Source: an uncultured Candidatus Thioglobus sp.
GTDB lineage: Bacteria > Pseudomonadota > Gammaproteobacteria > PS1 > Thioglobaceae
Direction: 5' to 3'
DNA length: 52,352 nucleotides
Assembly: GCA_910595805.1 (NCBI GenBank)
Contig: CAJVCK010000008.1
Coordinates: forward strand, 1-52,352
Every line of letters begins with the position of its first letter. Positions within the stretch are counted from its first letter, which is position 1. Below the pieces are notes generated by a model. That model worked only from the letters and a program-made list of their open reading frames with translations. It did not search any database and was not told where the DNA came from. Positions 1 through 9,768 of the stretch are shown here, piece after piece. The position numbers and the translations under genes were made by a program.

Positions 1-1
1 T

Positions 2-868
2 GTGGCGGTAATTAGTACCACTGATTTCTTTATGCCGATTGTAGACGACCCATTCACCTTTGGTCGCATTGCTGCCACCAATGCGATTAGTGATATTTAC
101 GCGATGGGTGGCTCGCCGATTATGGCAATTGCTATCTTTGGCTGGCCATTAGACAAGCTACCACCTGAAGTTGGCCAACAAGTGATTGAGGGCGGGCGTA
201 GTGTGTGTCAGGAAGCTGGTATGTCATTAGCAGGTGGGCATAGCATTGATGCACCTGAGCCGATTTTTGGTTTGGCTGTAACTGGTCGCGTGGCTATCAA
301 ACATCTTAAGGAAAATTCAAAAGCGCAAGCAGGGGATAAGATTTACCTCACCAAACCTCTGGGCATTGGCATACTAACCACAGCGCAAAAGCAAAAGAAA
401 ATCACCAAAGAAGATGAGACGCGCGCCATTAACACCATGTGTCAGCTGAATGATATCGGCTCTAAGCTAGCGAAGATTGACGGTATTAACGCCATTACTG
501 ATGTTACTGGCTTTGGCTTAGGTGGGCATTTATCTGAAGTTTGTTTAGGCTCTAACGTTGCCGCAACAATTGACTACAATAAAGTACCAACCCTACCAAA
601 CATTAAAAATTACTTAGCCAATGGCTGCTCGCCTGGTGGCGCACAACGTAACTTTGACAGCTATGGGCATAACTTAAGTCCAATGAGTTCTGAAGTGCAA
701 TCCATTATTTGCGATCCACAAACCAGTGGCGGCTTGTTGATCATGGTGTCAAGTTCTGCCCAAAGTGAGTTTGATCAGATGATGCAAGATGCTGGATTTG
801 AGCTAGAAGCTATTGGCGAGATTGTTAAGCCCGATAGTAAGTCAGCATTAGTGCAAATCAATGTCTAG
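2..868 (+). CDS. selD: Selenide, water dikinase (selenophosphate synthetase), 5' end outside the window
   Basis: Makes selenophosphate from selenide and ATP, the selenium donor for selenouridine in tRNA and for selenocysteine. The 288 visible residues align along their whole length with the E. coli enzyme from its [11 protein letters not shown] segment onward, including [29 protein letters not shown] and CDPQTSGG. About 60 N-terminal residues, including the catalytic Cys/Sec and Lys, lie before the window, so the GTG at position 2 is only the first visible codon and not the start. The stop overlaps the start of mnmH by 8 bp, the usual selD-mnmH coupling. Nothing in the window shows selenoprotein synthesis; the visible use of selenophosphate is tRNA modification. 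Confidence 0.95.
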   Translation: MAVISTTDFFMPIVDDPFTFGRIAATNAISDIYAMGGSPIMAIAIFGWPLDKLPPEVGQQVIEGGRSVCQEAGMSLAGGHSIDAPEPIFGLAVTGRVAIKHLKENSKAQAGDKIYLTKPLGIGILTTAQKQKKITKEDETRAINTMCQLNDIGSKLAKIDGINAITDVTGFGLGGHLSEVCLGSNVAATIDYNKVPTLPNIKNYLANGCSPGGAQRNFDSYGHNLSPMSSEVQSIICDPQTSGGLLIMVSSSAQSEFDQMMQDAGFELEAIGEIVKPDSKSALVQINV

Positions 869-1961
869 CGAATTAACTCAGATAACTGATTTTACTCAGC
901 TGTTTATTGGCAACACACCACTGATCGATACTCGTGCGCCGATAGAATTTGACCAAGGCGCTTTTCCATATACAACTAGCTTACCACTAATGAGTGACAA
1001 AGAGCGCGAGCTGGTGGGTACTTGTTATAAAAACAAAGGCCAAGAAAAAGCGATTGAACTTGGTCATGAATTAGTTCAAGGAGAGGTTAAACAAGAGCGA
1101 TTAGATGCGTGGCTTGAATTTATCAAAAACAATCCTAATGGGGCGCTTTATTGCTTTAGAGGAGGGATGCGCAGTCAAATCACTCAAGAATGGATTTATC
1201 AGGCTTCTGGTATTAACTATCCGCGCATCAAAGGCGGATACAAAGCATTACGTCGATTTTTAATCGATGAAACTGATCGAATCATGGGTCAAGTTACTCC
1301 GATTGTGATTGGCGGGCAAACTGGCTGTGGCAAAACCTTATTACTAGACAAACTCAAAGATACGATTGATTTAGAAGGGCTTGCCAATCACCGAGGATCA
1401 GCCTTTGGCAATACTACCACGCCGCAACCCACACAGATCAACTTTGAAAATACCTTGGCAATTGAACTTATTAAACAACAACAGCATTCACACTTGGTGT
1501 TTGAAGATGAAGGCTCAAATGTGGGCACAGTGCATATTCCACAATGCGTACAGGATAAAACTTCTCAGGCAGAGTTGATCTTACTTGAGGCTAGTGTTGA
1601 AGAACGCCTAAAGGTGAGTATGGACGCGTATGTGATTAACATGCAACAAGACTTTATCCAACAAAACACTGATAATGGTTTTGATAATTTTGCTAATTAT
1701 TGGTTGCAAAGCTTAGAAAAGATACAAAGACGTTTAGGCTTAGAGCGATACAAGGCTCTATTGCAGCTGGTCAATAGTGCGCTTATAAAATACAAGGAGC
1801 AAGACGACCCTGAAGGTTTTTATCCTGTGGTAGAAGAGCTACTAGTGGGTTATTACGACCCGATGTATGATTATCAAATCCAGAAAAAGATGGATCGAGT
1901 AGTGTTTAAAGGTAGTGCCAATGATGTGTTAAGTTATCTTAACGATCAGTCGATTAGTTAG
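861..1961 (+). CDS. mnmH: tRNA 2-selenouridine synthase
   Basis: Replaces the sulfur of 2-thiouridine at wobble position 34 of tRNA with selenium, using selenophosphate from the overlapping selD product. At 366 residues it has the normal length. An N-terminal rhodanese domain carries the catalytic cysteine at about residue 98 ([10 protein letters not shown]), and a P-loop GGQTGCGKT lies at about 151-159, the standard two-domain layout of SelU/YbbB. The ATG start overlaps selD by 8 bp, so the two are co-transcribed and probably translationally coupled. The stop overlaps the convergent ferredoxin stop by 4 bp. Confidence 0.95.
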   Translation: MSSELTQITDFTQLFIGNTPLIDTRAPIEFDQGAFPYTTSLPLMSDKERELVGTCYKNKGQEKAIELGHELVQGEVKQERLDAWLEFIKNNPNGALYCFRGGMRSQITQEWIYQASGINYPRIKGGYKALRRFLIDETDRIMGQVTPIVIGGQTGCGKTLLLDKLKDTIDLEGLANHRGSAFGNTTTPQPTQINFENTLAIELIKQQQHSHLVFEDEGSNVGTVHIPQCVQDKTSQAELILLEASVEERLKVSMDAYVINMQQDFIQQNTDNGFDNFANYWLQSLEKIQRRLGLERYKALLQLVNSALIKYKEQDDPEGFYPVVEELLVGYYDPMYDYQIQKKMDRVVFKGSANDVLSYLNDQSIS

Positions 1962-2224
1962 AAATCTCGCATACCAATTTTGATATCGGTAATGGGCGTG
2001 GCACGACAAGCCAAAATCTCCCCCTGAGAGAGCGGCACTAAGCAATCTTTATGTATGACGTCACCTGATAATAACTGCAATACACAAGAGCCACAATGCC
2101 CTTGTCGGCAAGAGTAGTTAATCACCACATTATGCTCTTCAAGCTCAGTTAAGATTGAATGCTCACCATACACATACAGTGATTCAGTTTTACCGTTAAT
2201 ATTATCAACATCAATCTTAAACAT
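1958..2224 (-). CDS. 2Fe-2S ferredoxin of the ribonucleotide reductase operon (YfaE-like)
   Basis: A plant-type 2Fe-2S ferredoxin of 88 residues with cluster ligands at C39, C44, C47 and C73 (CRQGHCGSC followed by ACRATP). It sits directly downstream of nrdB with an 11-bp gap, as yfaE does in E. coli, where the protein helps maintain or repair the diferric-tyrosyl radical centre of NrdB. Size, motif and position all support this role; the function is taken from the family. It is the last gene of the nrdA-nrdB-ferredoxin operon. Confidence 0.88.
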   Translation of the reverse strand: MFKIDVDNINGKTESLYVYGEHSILTELEEHNVVINYSCRQGHCGSCVLQLLSGDVIHKDCLVPLSQGEILACRATPITDIKIGMRDF

Positions 2225-2235
2225 GGATTAGTTGG

Positions 2236-3372
2236 TTACAATTTAAAGTCGCCAAAGTCAGAGTCATCGGCTTCCATGTTGTTATCAATTGCACTGACAA
2301 GATAAGAGGTGATTTCTGTTTCTTGTGGGGCGACTTGTACGTTGTCAGAGTCTAACCAATGGTTAATCCAAGGTAGTGGATTAGCGCGCTCTTCAAAAAT
2401 TGGTTCTAAACTTAGTGCACTCATACGCACATTGGTAATGTATTCTAGGTATTGTTTTAAAATCTCAGCATTAAGACCAATCATAGAGCCGTCACGAAAC
2501 AGATACTCAGCCCATTCTTTTTCTTGTTGACAAGCTTCTTTAAACATCTCAATCACTTCACTTTCACACTCTTTGGCAATTTCTTGCATTTCAAGATCGT
2601 CTTTACCATCACGTATTAGGTTAAGCATGTGCTGAGTACCAGTAAGATGCAGCGCCTCATCGCGGGCAATCATCTTAATAATCTTGGCATTGCCTTCCAT
2701 CACCTTACGCTCAGCAAAGGCAAACGAACAAGCAAAAGACACGTAAAAACGCACCGCCTCCAGAATATTTACTGACATGATGGTTAGGTAGAGTTTTCTT
2801 TTTAAACAATGTAAATCAATGGTCGTCTCTTCACCATTAAGGTTGTGCTTACCTGCACCATGCAATAAATAAGCTTGTGAACATTTGATTAGCTCATCAT
2901 AATGCTTAGAAACACTCTCAGCACGCTGAATGATTTCATCAGTTTGCATGATATCGTCAAACACGGCGCCTGGTTCATTAACAATGGCACGGATTATGTG
3001 TGTGTATGAGCGTGAGTGGATAGTCTCAGAAAAAGACCAAGTTTCAATCCAGTTTTCTAACTCTGGTAGCGATACAATTGGCAAAAAGGCGACATTTGGA
3101 CTACGGCCTTGTACCGAATCTAACAAGATTTGATATTGCAGATTAGAGATAAAAATATGCTTTTCATTTGGCAAAAGTTTGGCAAAATCTATTTTATCTT
3201 TAGAGACGTCAATCTCTTCAGGACGCCAAAAGAAAGAAAGCTGTTTTTCAGTGAGCTTTTCAAACATCTCAAACTTTTGCTTATCGAATCGGGCAACATT
3301 CACCGTATCGCCAAAAAACATAGGCTGGGTTAATGTGTCGCTAACAGTTTTATTAAAAATACTATATGACAT
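2236..3372 (-). CDS. nrdB: Class Ia ribonucleotide reductase, beta (radical-generating) subunit
   Basis: Small subunit of aerobic ribonucleotide reductase, carrying the diiron site and stable tyrosyl radical used by NrdA. The 378-residue protein has the family's expected signatures: [14 protein letters not shown] supplies the Glu/His iron ligands and the radical Tyr, [17 protein letters not shown] a further Glu, and RDEALHL the second Glu/His pair. It lies 9 bp after nrdA and 11 bp before the ferredoxin. Control is expected from the NrdR boxes upstream of nrdA. Confidence 0.96.
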   Translation of the reverse strand: MSYSIFNKTVSDTLTQPMFFGDTVNVARFDKQKFEMFEKLTEKQLSFFWRPEEIDVSKDKIDFAKLLPNEKHIFISNLQYQILLDSVQGRSPNVAFLPIVSLPELENWIETWSFSETIHSRSYTHIIRAIVNEPGAVFDDIMQTDEIIQRAESVSKHYDELIKCSQAYLLHGAGKHNLNGEETTIDLHCLKRKLYLTIMSVNILEAVRFYVSFACSFAFAERKVMEGNAKIIKMIARDEALHLTGTQHMLNLIRDGKDDLEMQEIAKECESEVIEMFKEACQQEKEWAEYLFRDGSMIGLNAEILKQYLEYITNVRMSALSLEPIFEERANPLPWINHWLDSDNVQVAPQETEITSYLVSAIDNNMEADDSDFGDFKL

Positions 3373-3381
3373 AATTACCTC

Positions 3382-5661
3382 TTAAAGTTTACAAACGCCA
3401 TCAGCACAGGCATTATTATCATCTTCTTTTTCAATGACTCCCTCGCCACCACCATCACGTGTGGTATGGTAATAAAGTGTTTTAACGCCGTACTTATAAG
3501 CTTTTAATAGATCCATCAAGAACAATTTCATCGGAACTTTGTTGCCATCAAATTGCGCGGGATCGTAATGTGTATTGGTAGAGATTGATTGATCAACAAA
3601 CTTTTGCATAATGGCACAGAGTTGCAAGTATCCCTCGTTATCTTTAATATCCCACAGCAATTCATACTGATCTTTTAGAGTTTTGTAATCTGGCACAATT
3701 TGCTTGAGTATGCCATCTTTAGATTGCTTAATGGAAACAAAACCACGTGGTGGCTCAATACCATTAGTAGAGTTAGAAATTTGCGATGAGCTCTCACATG
3801 GCATAAGTGCGCTCAAGGTAGAGTTTCTAAGGCCAGTAGTTTTAATGTCTTGGCGTAATTTATCCCAATCAAGTTCTAATGCACAATCACAAAATACATC
3901 AACATCTTTTTTGTAAGTGTCAATTGGCATTTTCCCTTGGGCATATTTGGTTTCTCCAAATAATGGGCAAGCGCCCAGTTCACCAGCCAATACATTAGAA
4001 GCTTTGAGCGAATAGTACTGTAGCGCTTCAAAAGTTTTATGAACAAGCGCATTGCCTGAACCATCAGAATATTTAGCACCATTTTTAGCGAGATAATAAG
4101 CCAAATTCGTTACACCAATACCGAGTGTACGGCGATTCATACTAGCAAGTTCTGCCGCTTTGATTGGGTAATCTTGATAATCGAGTAGTGAATCTAATGC
4201 ACGAACAATAATCTCAGTAATGTCTTCTAGCTCATCTAGACTGTCTAACGCACCTAAATTAACTGCTGAGAGCGTACACAAAGCCACCTCACCATTTTCA
4301 TCTTGTACAGAGTACAAAGGCTTAGTTGGCAGCGTGATTTCCATACATAAGTTAGATTGACGCACTGGCGCTACACTTGAGTCAAAGGCACCATGAGTAT
4401 TACAATGATCAACATTTTGTAAATAGATACGGCCCGTATTAGCACGCTCCTGCATAAATTTGGCAAACAACTCCCTGGCTTTAACGGTTTCTTTACGAAT
4501 AGAGTTATCTTGTTCGTATTGCTCATACAAGCGATTAAATTCCGCTTGATCGGTAAAGAAAGCTTCATACAAACCTGGCACATCATGTGGAGAGAATAAA
4601 GTGATATCACCATCTTCTAAAAAGCGTTGATACATTAAGCCGTTAAACTGTACGCCGTAATCTAAGTGACGAACACGGTTTTCATCAGTGCCGGCGTTGT
4701 TTTTGAGTACTAACAGCTCTTTAACTTCTAAGTGCCATAGTGGGTAGAAAAGGGTGGCTGCACCACCACGAACACCGCCTTGAGAGCAAGACTTAACCGC
4801 TGTATGGAAATGCTTATAAAAAGGAATACAACCTGTATGTGTTGCCTCACCGCCACGAATAGGGCTACCTAATGCCCGAATCTTGCCGGCATTAACACCG
4901 ATACCGGCACGCTGAGAAACGTACTTAACAATGGCACCTGCTGCCGCACTAATTGAATCAAGATCATCATCTGCTTCAATCAGTACACATGAGGAAAATT
5001 GACGAGTCGGGGTGCGAACACCAGCCATAATTGGCGTCGGTAAAGAGATTTTAAAATTTGACACTGCATCATAAAAACGCTTAACTATCGCCATACGCGC
5101 TTTAGACTCGTATTCTTGAAATAAACACATACCAACTAACATGTAGAGCTGTTGTGGTGATTCATGAATCTCTCCAGTCACGCGATTTTGCACCAGATAC
5201 TTACCTTCAAGCTGCTTTACAGCCGCATAAGAAAACTTCATATCGCGCCAGTGATCAATAAATTCATCCAATTCATTAATTTCTGCTTCGGAATACTTGG
5301 CAAGAATATCAGTATCGTAAATACCTAAATCAGTAAACTTTTTGACATGATCAAGCAATGCCGGAGGTGTAAAAGATTTGAAGGCTTTTTTACGTAAATG
5401 AAAGATCGCTAAACGTGCTGCTAAATATTGATAATCAGGTGCATCTGTAGAAATTAAATCAGCGGCAGATTTGATGATGGTTTCATGGATATCTTCAGTC
5501 TTAATTCCATCGAAAAAAGCCAGCTGAGCATTGATCTCAACTTGGGAAACGCTAACCCCTTCTAAATCCTGAGAAGCCCAATGAACGACACGGTGAATCT
5601 TCTCCATATCAATAGGCTCTTTTATGCCATTTCTTTTAGTGACTTGAATGTGTTCGTTCAT
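3382..5661 (-). CDS. nrdA: Class Ia ribonucleotide reductase, alpha (catalytic) subunit
   Basis: Reduces ribonucleoside diphosphates to deoxyribonucleotides. It matches E. coli NrdA throughout, with an N-terminal ATP-cone (VTKRNGIKEPIDMEKIHRVV), the active-site segment FSSCVLIE, SCSQGGVRGGAATLFYP, the finger-loop region DHCNTHGAF and the C-terminal redox pair CADGVCKL. An upstream in-frame start at 5715 exists, but the ATG at 5661 is preferred: the protein then begins MNEHIQVTKRNG like its relatives, and a strong GGGGGAG ribosome site sits just before it. The longer start would run over the NrdR operator. Resulting length is 759 residues. Confidence 0.96.
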   Translation of the reverse strand: MNEHIQVTKRNGIKEPIDMEKIHRVVHWASQDLEGVSVSQVEINAQLAFFDGIKTEDIHETIIKSAADLISTDAPDYQYLAARLAIFHLRKKAFKSFTPPALLDHVKKFTDLGIYDTDILAKYSEAEINELDEFIDHWRDMKFSYAAVKQLEGKYLVQNRVTGEIHESPQQLYMLVGMCLFQEYESKARMAIVKRFYDAVSNFKISLPTPIMAGVRTPTRQFSSCVLIEADDDLDSISAAAGAIVKYVSQRAGIGVNAGKIRALGSPIRGGEATHTGCIPFYKHFHTAVKSCSQGGVRGGAATLFYPLWHLEVKELLVLKNNAGTDENRVRHLDYGVQFNGLMYQRFLEDGDITLFSPHDVPGLYEAFFTDQAEFNRLYEQYEQDNSIRKETVKARELFAKFMQERANTGRIYLQNVDHCNTHGAFDSSVAPVRQSNLCMEITLPTKPLYSVQDENGEVALCTLSAVNLGALDSLDELEDITEIIVRALDSLLDYQDYPIKAAELASMNRRTLGIGVTNLAYYLAKNGAKYSDGSGNALVHKTFEALQYYSLKASNVLAGELGACPLFGETKYAQGKMPIDTYKKDVDVFCDCALELDWDKLRQDIKTTGLRNSTLSALMPCESSSQISNSTNGIEPPRGFVSIKQSKDGILKQIVPDYKTLKDQYELLWDIKDNEGYLQLCAIMQKFVDQSISTNTHYDPAQFDGNKVPMKLFLMDLLKAYKYGVKTLYYHTTRDGGGEGVIEKEDDNNACADGVCKL

Positions 5662-5680
5662 TTTCTCCCCCAATAGAGAA

Positions 5681-5696
5681 ACACTACATATAGTGT
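5681..5696 (-). promoter_or_regulatory. NrdR box 1 (promoter-distal to nrdA start: 20 bp upstream)
   Basis: ACACTACATATAGTGT is a near-perfect match to the known NrdR consensus (acaCwATATaTwGTGT). It lies 20 bp before the nrdA start codon, in the 5' leader. Paired with a second box exactly 32 bp away. Confidence 0.85.
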
Positions 5697-5712
5697 TAAT
5701 GTAAATAAATTT

Positions 5713-5728
5713 CAACTAAATATAGTGT
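5713..5728 (-). promoter_or_regulatory. NrdR box 2, overlapping the nrdA -10 element
   Basis: CAACTAAATATAGTGT matches the NrdR consensus in its core and right half, and its start is 32 bp (three helical turns) from box 1, the phasing normal for NrdR. It covers the predicted -10 hexamer, so binding would block RNA polymerase. Confidence 0.8.
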
Positions 5729-5747
5729 ATTTGACCTTTTTTTGCAA
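5719..5747 (-). promoter_or_regulatory. Sigma-70 type promoter of the nrdA operon
   Basis: Read on the minus strand, TTGCAA (5747-5742), a 17-bp spacer and TATATT (5724-5719) form a good sigma-70 promoter. Box 2 of NrdR overlaps the -10 element. Predicted from sequence only. Confidence 0.65.
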
Positions 5748-5984
5748 GTAGAATTTTGATCATTTTTACAACATAATCGCCAAATGATTTGCTGCTAAAG
5801 GGATAGCGAGATTGAAAAAAAATTAAAATAAATTTAAGCGATTTTGCACTAAAAATATCACCATTTTATGATGCCATAATATTACTTTTTGGTAATAAAA
5901 AGCGCAAAGCCTTTTGGATCAATAGTTATAAAAAATTAGAGAGAAAAAACGAACAAAAAATGAGAAATTTTTGATGATTTTTTA
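5748..5984. other. AT-rich non-coding remainder of the nrdA upstream region
   Basis: Together with the nrdA promoter this makes a 323-bp gap between nrdA and the reductase gene at 5985. Beyond the promoter and NrdR boxes I see only AT-rich sequence with one short hairpin near 5880-5898 (TATTAC/GTAATA arms). No credible small gene or terminator with a T-run was found. Confidence 0.5.
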
Positions 5985-7004
5985 CTAAATTGGCGAAGCG
6001 ATTAATTGAGATTCATTTAGACCATTTTCGAGCAACAATTCGCCCAAATATATTAACACTTCAGCTGGCGCAGAAACATACAAATCTGATTGATTAATAA
6101 TATGTAAATCTAGTGCATCAAAAATCTGTTTTGCCACCTTGTGGCAATCATTTTTGCTAGACCTATCAAACTCGCAAGCGATCGGCGTGTAAGTGTAGTC
6201 GTCCACAATCACTTTCCAGGATTTTGCATGATTTTCTAAATAGGGTGCTTGCTCATCAGCAGGGTAGGCCCAATAAAAAATCACCGGATTTGACATCTCT
6301 AATGAAAAAGCATGCTCTACTAGGCTTCGAATTGGTGCAAAGCCGCTATCCCAAGCAATAAACACCATTGGTCGTGTTGAAGATTCTTTAAGTACAAAGA
6401 TGCCTTTAGGGCCTTCTAAATCAACAACAGATTTAGATTTAATCTTTTTCGTAAAAAGGGCGGCAGCAAAAGCATCTTCAGGCATGTTTCTGATGTGGAA
6501 CTCCAATTCCATGCCGTGACAAGGGCAAGAGGCAAGCGGGTAACGAGAGGTACTGCCATTAAAAGACAGCTCCACATCTTGACCCGCCATAAATTGTAAG
6601 GTTTTAGAGCGAGGCGTTCTAAGTGTAATAATGGCAAGATTATCATTGATAAATCTCACTTTTTTTACTTTAGTTTCAATAGCTTGGATCGGAATCGACT
6701 TAACATCGCCAATCAGTTCCACCTCTAATACAGCATCAGAAACAGGGGCATTACAACACATTAGAAATTCGCCTTGATTTTTTTGCTCTCCACTTAAGGA
6801 AAAATCATGGTGTTTTATTTGCTTAATATCACCATCAACCAGCTTAGCCACACAAGCGCCGCAAGTGCCATTGCTGCACTCATAATGCATAGCTAAACCA
6901 TGTCGAAGGCCACCTTCAAGAATAGAGTCATTTTCTGAGCACTCAAAATTCTTCCCGTGCTTATTAAGTTGAATATTAAAGATCTGATTAGGCATGTTTG
7001 CCAT
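5985..7004 (-). CDS. Ferredoxin-flavin oxidoreductase (CDP-6-deoxyglucoseen reductase-like)
   Basis: Three electron-transfer modules in order: an N-terminal plant-type 2Fe-2S domain (ligands near residues 43, 48, 51 and 83, ECSNGTCGAC), an FAD domain with RYPLASCP, and a C-terminal NAD(P)H domain with FIAWDSGFAPIRSLVEHA. Such proteins pass electrons from NAD(P)H through FAD to an iron-sulfur centre and on to a partner oxygenase or dehydratase. They are often named after CDP-6-deoxyglucoseen reductase without evidence of that reaction, and no sugar-modification genes are nearby. An in-frame TTG at 7025 would give 7 more residues; the ATG at 7004 is preferred, with ATG 6995 also possible. The partner cannot be read from the context. 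Confidence 0.8.
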   Translation of the reverse strand: MANMPNQIFNIQLNKHGKNFECSENDSILEGGLRHGLAMHYECSNGTCGACVAKLVDGDIKQIKHHDFSLSGEQKNQGEFLMCCNAPVSDAVLEVELIGDVKSIPIQAIETKVKKVRFINDNLAIITLRTPRSKTLQFMAGQDVELSFNGSTSRYPLASCPCHGMELEFHIRNMPEDAFAAALFTKKIKSKSVVDLEGPKGIFVLKESSTRPMVFIAWDSGFAPIRSLVEHAFSLEMSNPVIFYWAYPADEQAPYLENHAKSWKVIVDDYTYTPIACEFDRSSKNDCHKVAKQIFDALDLHIINQSDLYVSAPAEVLIYLGELLLENGLNESQLIASPI

Positions 7005-7057
7005 TATAAAGAGTAAGCCGTACAATGATAACTAAACAATCAAGATAGGCTTAATAT

Positions 7058-7543
7058 ATGAATAAATTCATAACATTGTTATTACTGGTAAATAGTGTTG
7101 TCATGGCTGATTACACGCATCCTAGTGTTAATCAACTAATACAGGCGAATAACGACCCTGAAGGCGTGGTATTTGAGTTAATTGAAAGTGACAAAGACAC
7201 TTGGAAATGGGCGGCACCCATGATTAGAGACTTAAGGAAGCAATTAAGAGAAAAATACCCTAATATAGATATTGCAGTAGTATCTCATGGTCAAGAGCAA
7301 TTTCAACTACTTAAGAAAAGAGTCGAACGTCAAAAAAACAGTATTTCAATTTTAAAAGACCTAGTGCAAAGGAGTGATGTTAATCTGCATGTTTGTGGTG
7401 CGCATTCATCCTGGTTTAATATACCAGCAGATAATTATATTGATATTGTTGATGTTGCCGATAGTGGACCGGCCAAAATTAATGATTATATTAATTTAGG
7501 TTATCAACTCATTGAATTAAATAGACCGATTCAAATGAAATAA
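7058..7543 (+). CDS. Exported DsrE-family protein
   Basis: A 161-residue protein with a short N-terminal signal peptide (about residues 1-17, ending VVMA). The mature part resembles small DsrE/DsrF-like proteins of sulfur oxidisers: PEGVVFEL at the first strand, AVVSHGQEQF in the middle, a single conserved-looking cysteine in LHVCGAHSSW and the tail PAKINDYINLGYQLIEL. Cytoplasmic DsrE relatives carry persulfide on such a cysteine, so a periplasmic sulfur-handling role is plausible but inferred. It is a single gene, divergent from the reductase at 7004. Confidence 0.72.
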   Translation: MNKFITLLLLVNSVVMADYTHPSVNQLIQANNDPEGVVFELIESDKDTWKWAAPMIRDLRKQLREKYPNIDIAVVSHGQEQFQLLKKRVERQKNSISILKDLVQRSDVNLHVCGAHSSWFNIPADNYIDIVDVADSGPAKINDYINLGYQLIELNRPIQMK

Positions 7544-7616
7544 GCAGGGGTGAGAATCTAGTCGTATTTAGACAATTAAGACTATTATTTAACATAATAT
7601 AAATTATGCGAACTTA

Positions 7617-8591
7617 TTAGAGTTGTTGAGCAATAATACTTGAAAGTGCTTGTATATGATCATCACGGTCATTTAATGCAGGAATGTAACTAAAGGCTTT
7701 ACCGCCAGCTTCCATAAAATACCCTCTATTCTCTTCGTCAATTTCTTCAAGTGTCTCTAAACAATCAACGGAAAAACCAGGGCAAACCACCTGTACGTGT
7801 TTAGTGCCGTTTTTAGCTAAAGACTCCAAACTTGTTTTGGTTTGGGGCTTAAGCCACTCTTCACGGCCGAATATTGACTGAAAACACAACTGATATTCAT
7901 CTTCTTGTAGATTAAGCGCCTTAGCGAGCATTTGTGTCGTATTAACACAATGATCATAATAAACATCACCATTATCAACAAAACGCTGTGGTATGCCATG
8001 AAACGAGATCATTAACTTGTCTGGCTTGCCATGCTTCTGCTGGTGTTCAGTTACAGAATTAACCAAAGATTGAATATACCCCTTGTCCTGGTAGTAATTA
8101 TCAATAAAGGCTAGTTCTGGCTTGTTTTTCCAACTATTGAGTTCTTTATTGATTTCATCAAGAGTTGAAAGAGTTGTTGTCTCTGAATATTGAGGATACA
8201 TTGGTAACACAACAATCTTGTCACAACCTTTGTCTCTTAAACTTTGTAATGCTGAAGGAATCGATGGATTTCCATAACGCATACCCATCTCAAACACCAA
8301 ATTATCATGCTGATTAAGTAATGTTTTTTTAATGCCTGCAAGCTGCAAATGACTAATATTTAACAACGGCGAACCTTTGCCAAAACTATCCCAAATTTTG
8401 GCATAATTTTGAGCAGATTTTGCAGGACGAATATTAAGAATAACTACATTTAACGCCAACCACCAAATAAGTTTATTGGGTGGCTGAATCACTCGATCAT
8501 CCGAAAGAAACTGCTTTAAGTATCGCTTTAAAGCAGGCTTTGTAGGCTCATCAGGTGTTCCTAAGTTAGTAAGTAAAATACCAGTATTCAT
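7617..8591 (-). CDS. hemH: Ferrochelatase
   Basis: Inserts Fe2+ into protoporphyrin IX, the last step of protohaem synthesis. The 324 residues fit the family length. The signature SFHGIPQR carries the metal-site histidine at about residue 198, and the C-terminal CPGFSVDCLETLEEI contains the conserved acidic residues. The start ATG overlaps the stop of the upstream thioredoxin gene by one base (TAATG), so the two are translationally coupled in the SH3-thioredoxin-hemH operon. Confidence 0.95.
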   Translation of the reverse strand: MNTGILLTNLGTPDEPTKPALKRYLKQFLSDDRVIQPPNKLIWWLALNVVILNIRPAKSAQNYAKIWDSFGKGSPLLNISHLQLAGIKKTLLNQHDNLVFEMGMRYGNPSIPSALQSLRDKGCDKIVVLPMYPQYSETTTLSTLDEINKELNSWKNKPELAFIDNYYQDKGYIQSLVNSVTEHQQKHGKPDKLMISFHGIPQRFVDNGDVYYDHCVNTTQMLAKALNLQEDEYQLCFQSIFGREEWLKPQTKTSLESLAKNGTKHVQVVCPGFSVDCLETLEEIDEENRGYFMEAGGKAFSYIPALNDRDDHIQALSSIIAQQL

Positions 8592-8941
8592 TAAAATTTT
8601 TCTAAGTTTTGGTCTATAAAGTCACGTACAAAATCATGTGTTTTGGCTGAGTGAAATCGATCTACTTCTTCACCTCGAATAAAGGCAATCACAGTAGGAA
8701 ATCCACGCACTGAAAACTGTCCGGCAATTTTCATATTCTCATCCTCAGCTTCAAGCTTAGTTAAAGAAAACTCGTTTGCATTATACTCTGCCGCAACACT
8801 CTTTAAGATCGGCTCTAAAATTTTACAGGGGCCGCACCAATCGGCAGAAATATCTAAAATAACCATTCCCTTATGGGACTGATCAACAACTAAAGCATGA
8901 AAAGTTTCGAAAGAAACCTCAATAGGAGAGACGTAACTCAT
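8591..8941 (-). CDS. Thioredoxin-family protein with CGPC active site
   Basis: A 116-residue thioredoxin-fold protein with the classical WCGPC motif (C36 and C39) and the cis-proline segment GFPTVIAF. There is no signal peptide, so it acts in the cytoplasm. The acidic segment SLTKLEAEDENMKIAGQF corresponds to the thioredoxin core before the cis-Pro. It overlaps hemH by one base and follows the SH3-domain gene by 6 bp. Whether it is the main thioredoxin or a specialised one cannot be decided from the sequence. Confidence 0.85.
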   Translation of the reverse strand: MSYVSPIEVSFETFHALVVDQSHKGMVILDISADWCGPCKILEPILKSVAAEYNANEFSLTKLEAEDENMKIAGQFSVRGFPTVIAFIRGEEVDRFHSAKTHDFVRDFIDQNLEKF

Positions 8942-8947
8942 AGGGAA

Positions 8948-9538
8948 CTAGTACGAACGACTAACAACATTAAGTTTGTTTTGCTTACGGCGCAGAATAC
9001 GCAAAACAATAAAACTAATAATAAACCCAGAAGACAGCCCAATAACGAACAACAAAGCTTTGTCTTTTAAAGAAGAAGATTCAACATTTAAAACTGGTTG
9101 TAAATCAACACTGTTTTGAGTTTTTAGCTCAGCCAAACTTGAAGAAAGCTCCGTAATTTGTTTATCATTAATTGCCTTTATATCAGTGATTTTATCCATT
9201 AAAGCATTATTTTCGTTTTGCAACCTAAGTAGTGTTTTTTGCAAAGATTGGACTTTTTTAGCGTCAGTATTATTAATAAAAGATTGTGGCACTGTTTTAG
9301 TTAAATCATCAGATAAAACCCAACCAGTTAAATCACCCAAAGACACTTGCGACCAACCAGAATAATGCATAGTTAACAACTGCAGCTGTGTATCTTTAGA
9401 TAGGTTTTTAATTATATTGGTGTTGTTAACAATTTTATCAGAGCGCAATGCGACGGAATCCTGAACAACATAAATATTCGATACAGATAATACAACAAAA
9501 GGTAAAAAACAAAACAATAATAAAATATATTTTTTCAT
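8948..9538 (-). CDS. Exported SH3-domain and coiled-coil membrane protein (YgiM-like)
   Basis: The 196 residues contain a signal peptide (about 1-19), a bacterial SH3 domain (about 22-80, with VALRSD and SGWSQVSLGDLTGWV), a coiled coil (about 90-135) and one C-terminal membrane helix (about 153-178) followed by a basic tail. This order is typical of the E. coli YgiM family. Bacterial SH3 domains often bind cell wall or peptides, so an envelope role is likely, but the specific function is unknown. It is the first gene of the operon with thioredoxin and hemH. Confidence 0.7.
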   Translation of the reverse strand: MKKYILLLFCFLPFVVLSVSNIYVVQDSVALRSDKIVNNTNIIKNLSKDTQLQLLTMHYSGWSQVSLGDLTGWVLSDDLTKTVPQSFINNTDAKKVQSLQKTLLRLQNENNALMDKITDIKAINDKQITELSSSLAELKTQNSVDLQPVLNVESSSLKDKALLFVIGLSSGFIISFIVLRILRRKQNKLNVVSRSY

Positions 9539-9768
9539 AATTAAAATAAGTTAAATTCACTAAACAGTATAAGCAAAAACAAGCCGAAAAACCTTAAAAT
9601 CGTAGTAATTAATAATAAAATCGTTAAAAATCAATATCTTACGTATATTTTTAAGTGTGTTTTATTTTTAAACGAATAGAACAAGACTTTACTCATGACA
9701 TTGTTTTAGATAAAAAGCACCTTAAATCGAAAATTTAGAGCTTTTGGCTAAAAAACCTTATTTTTATA

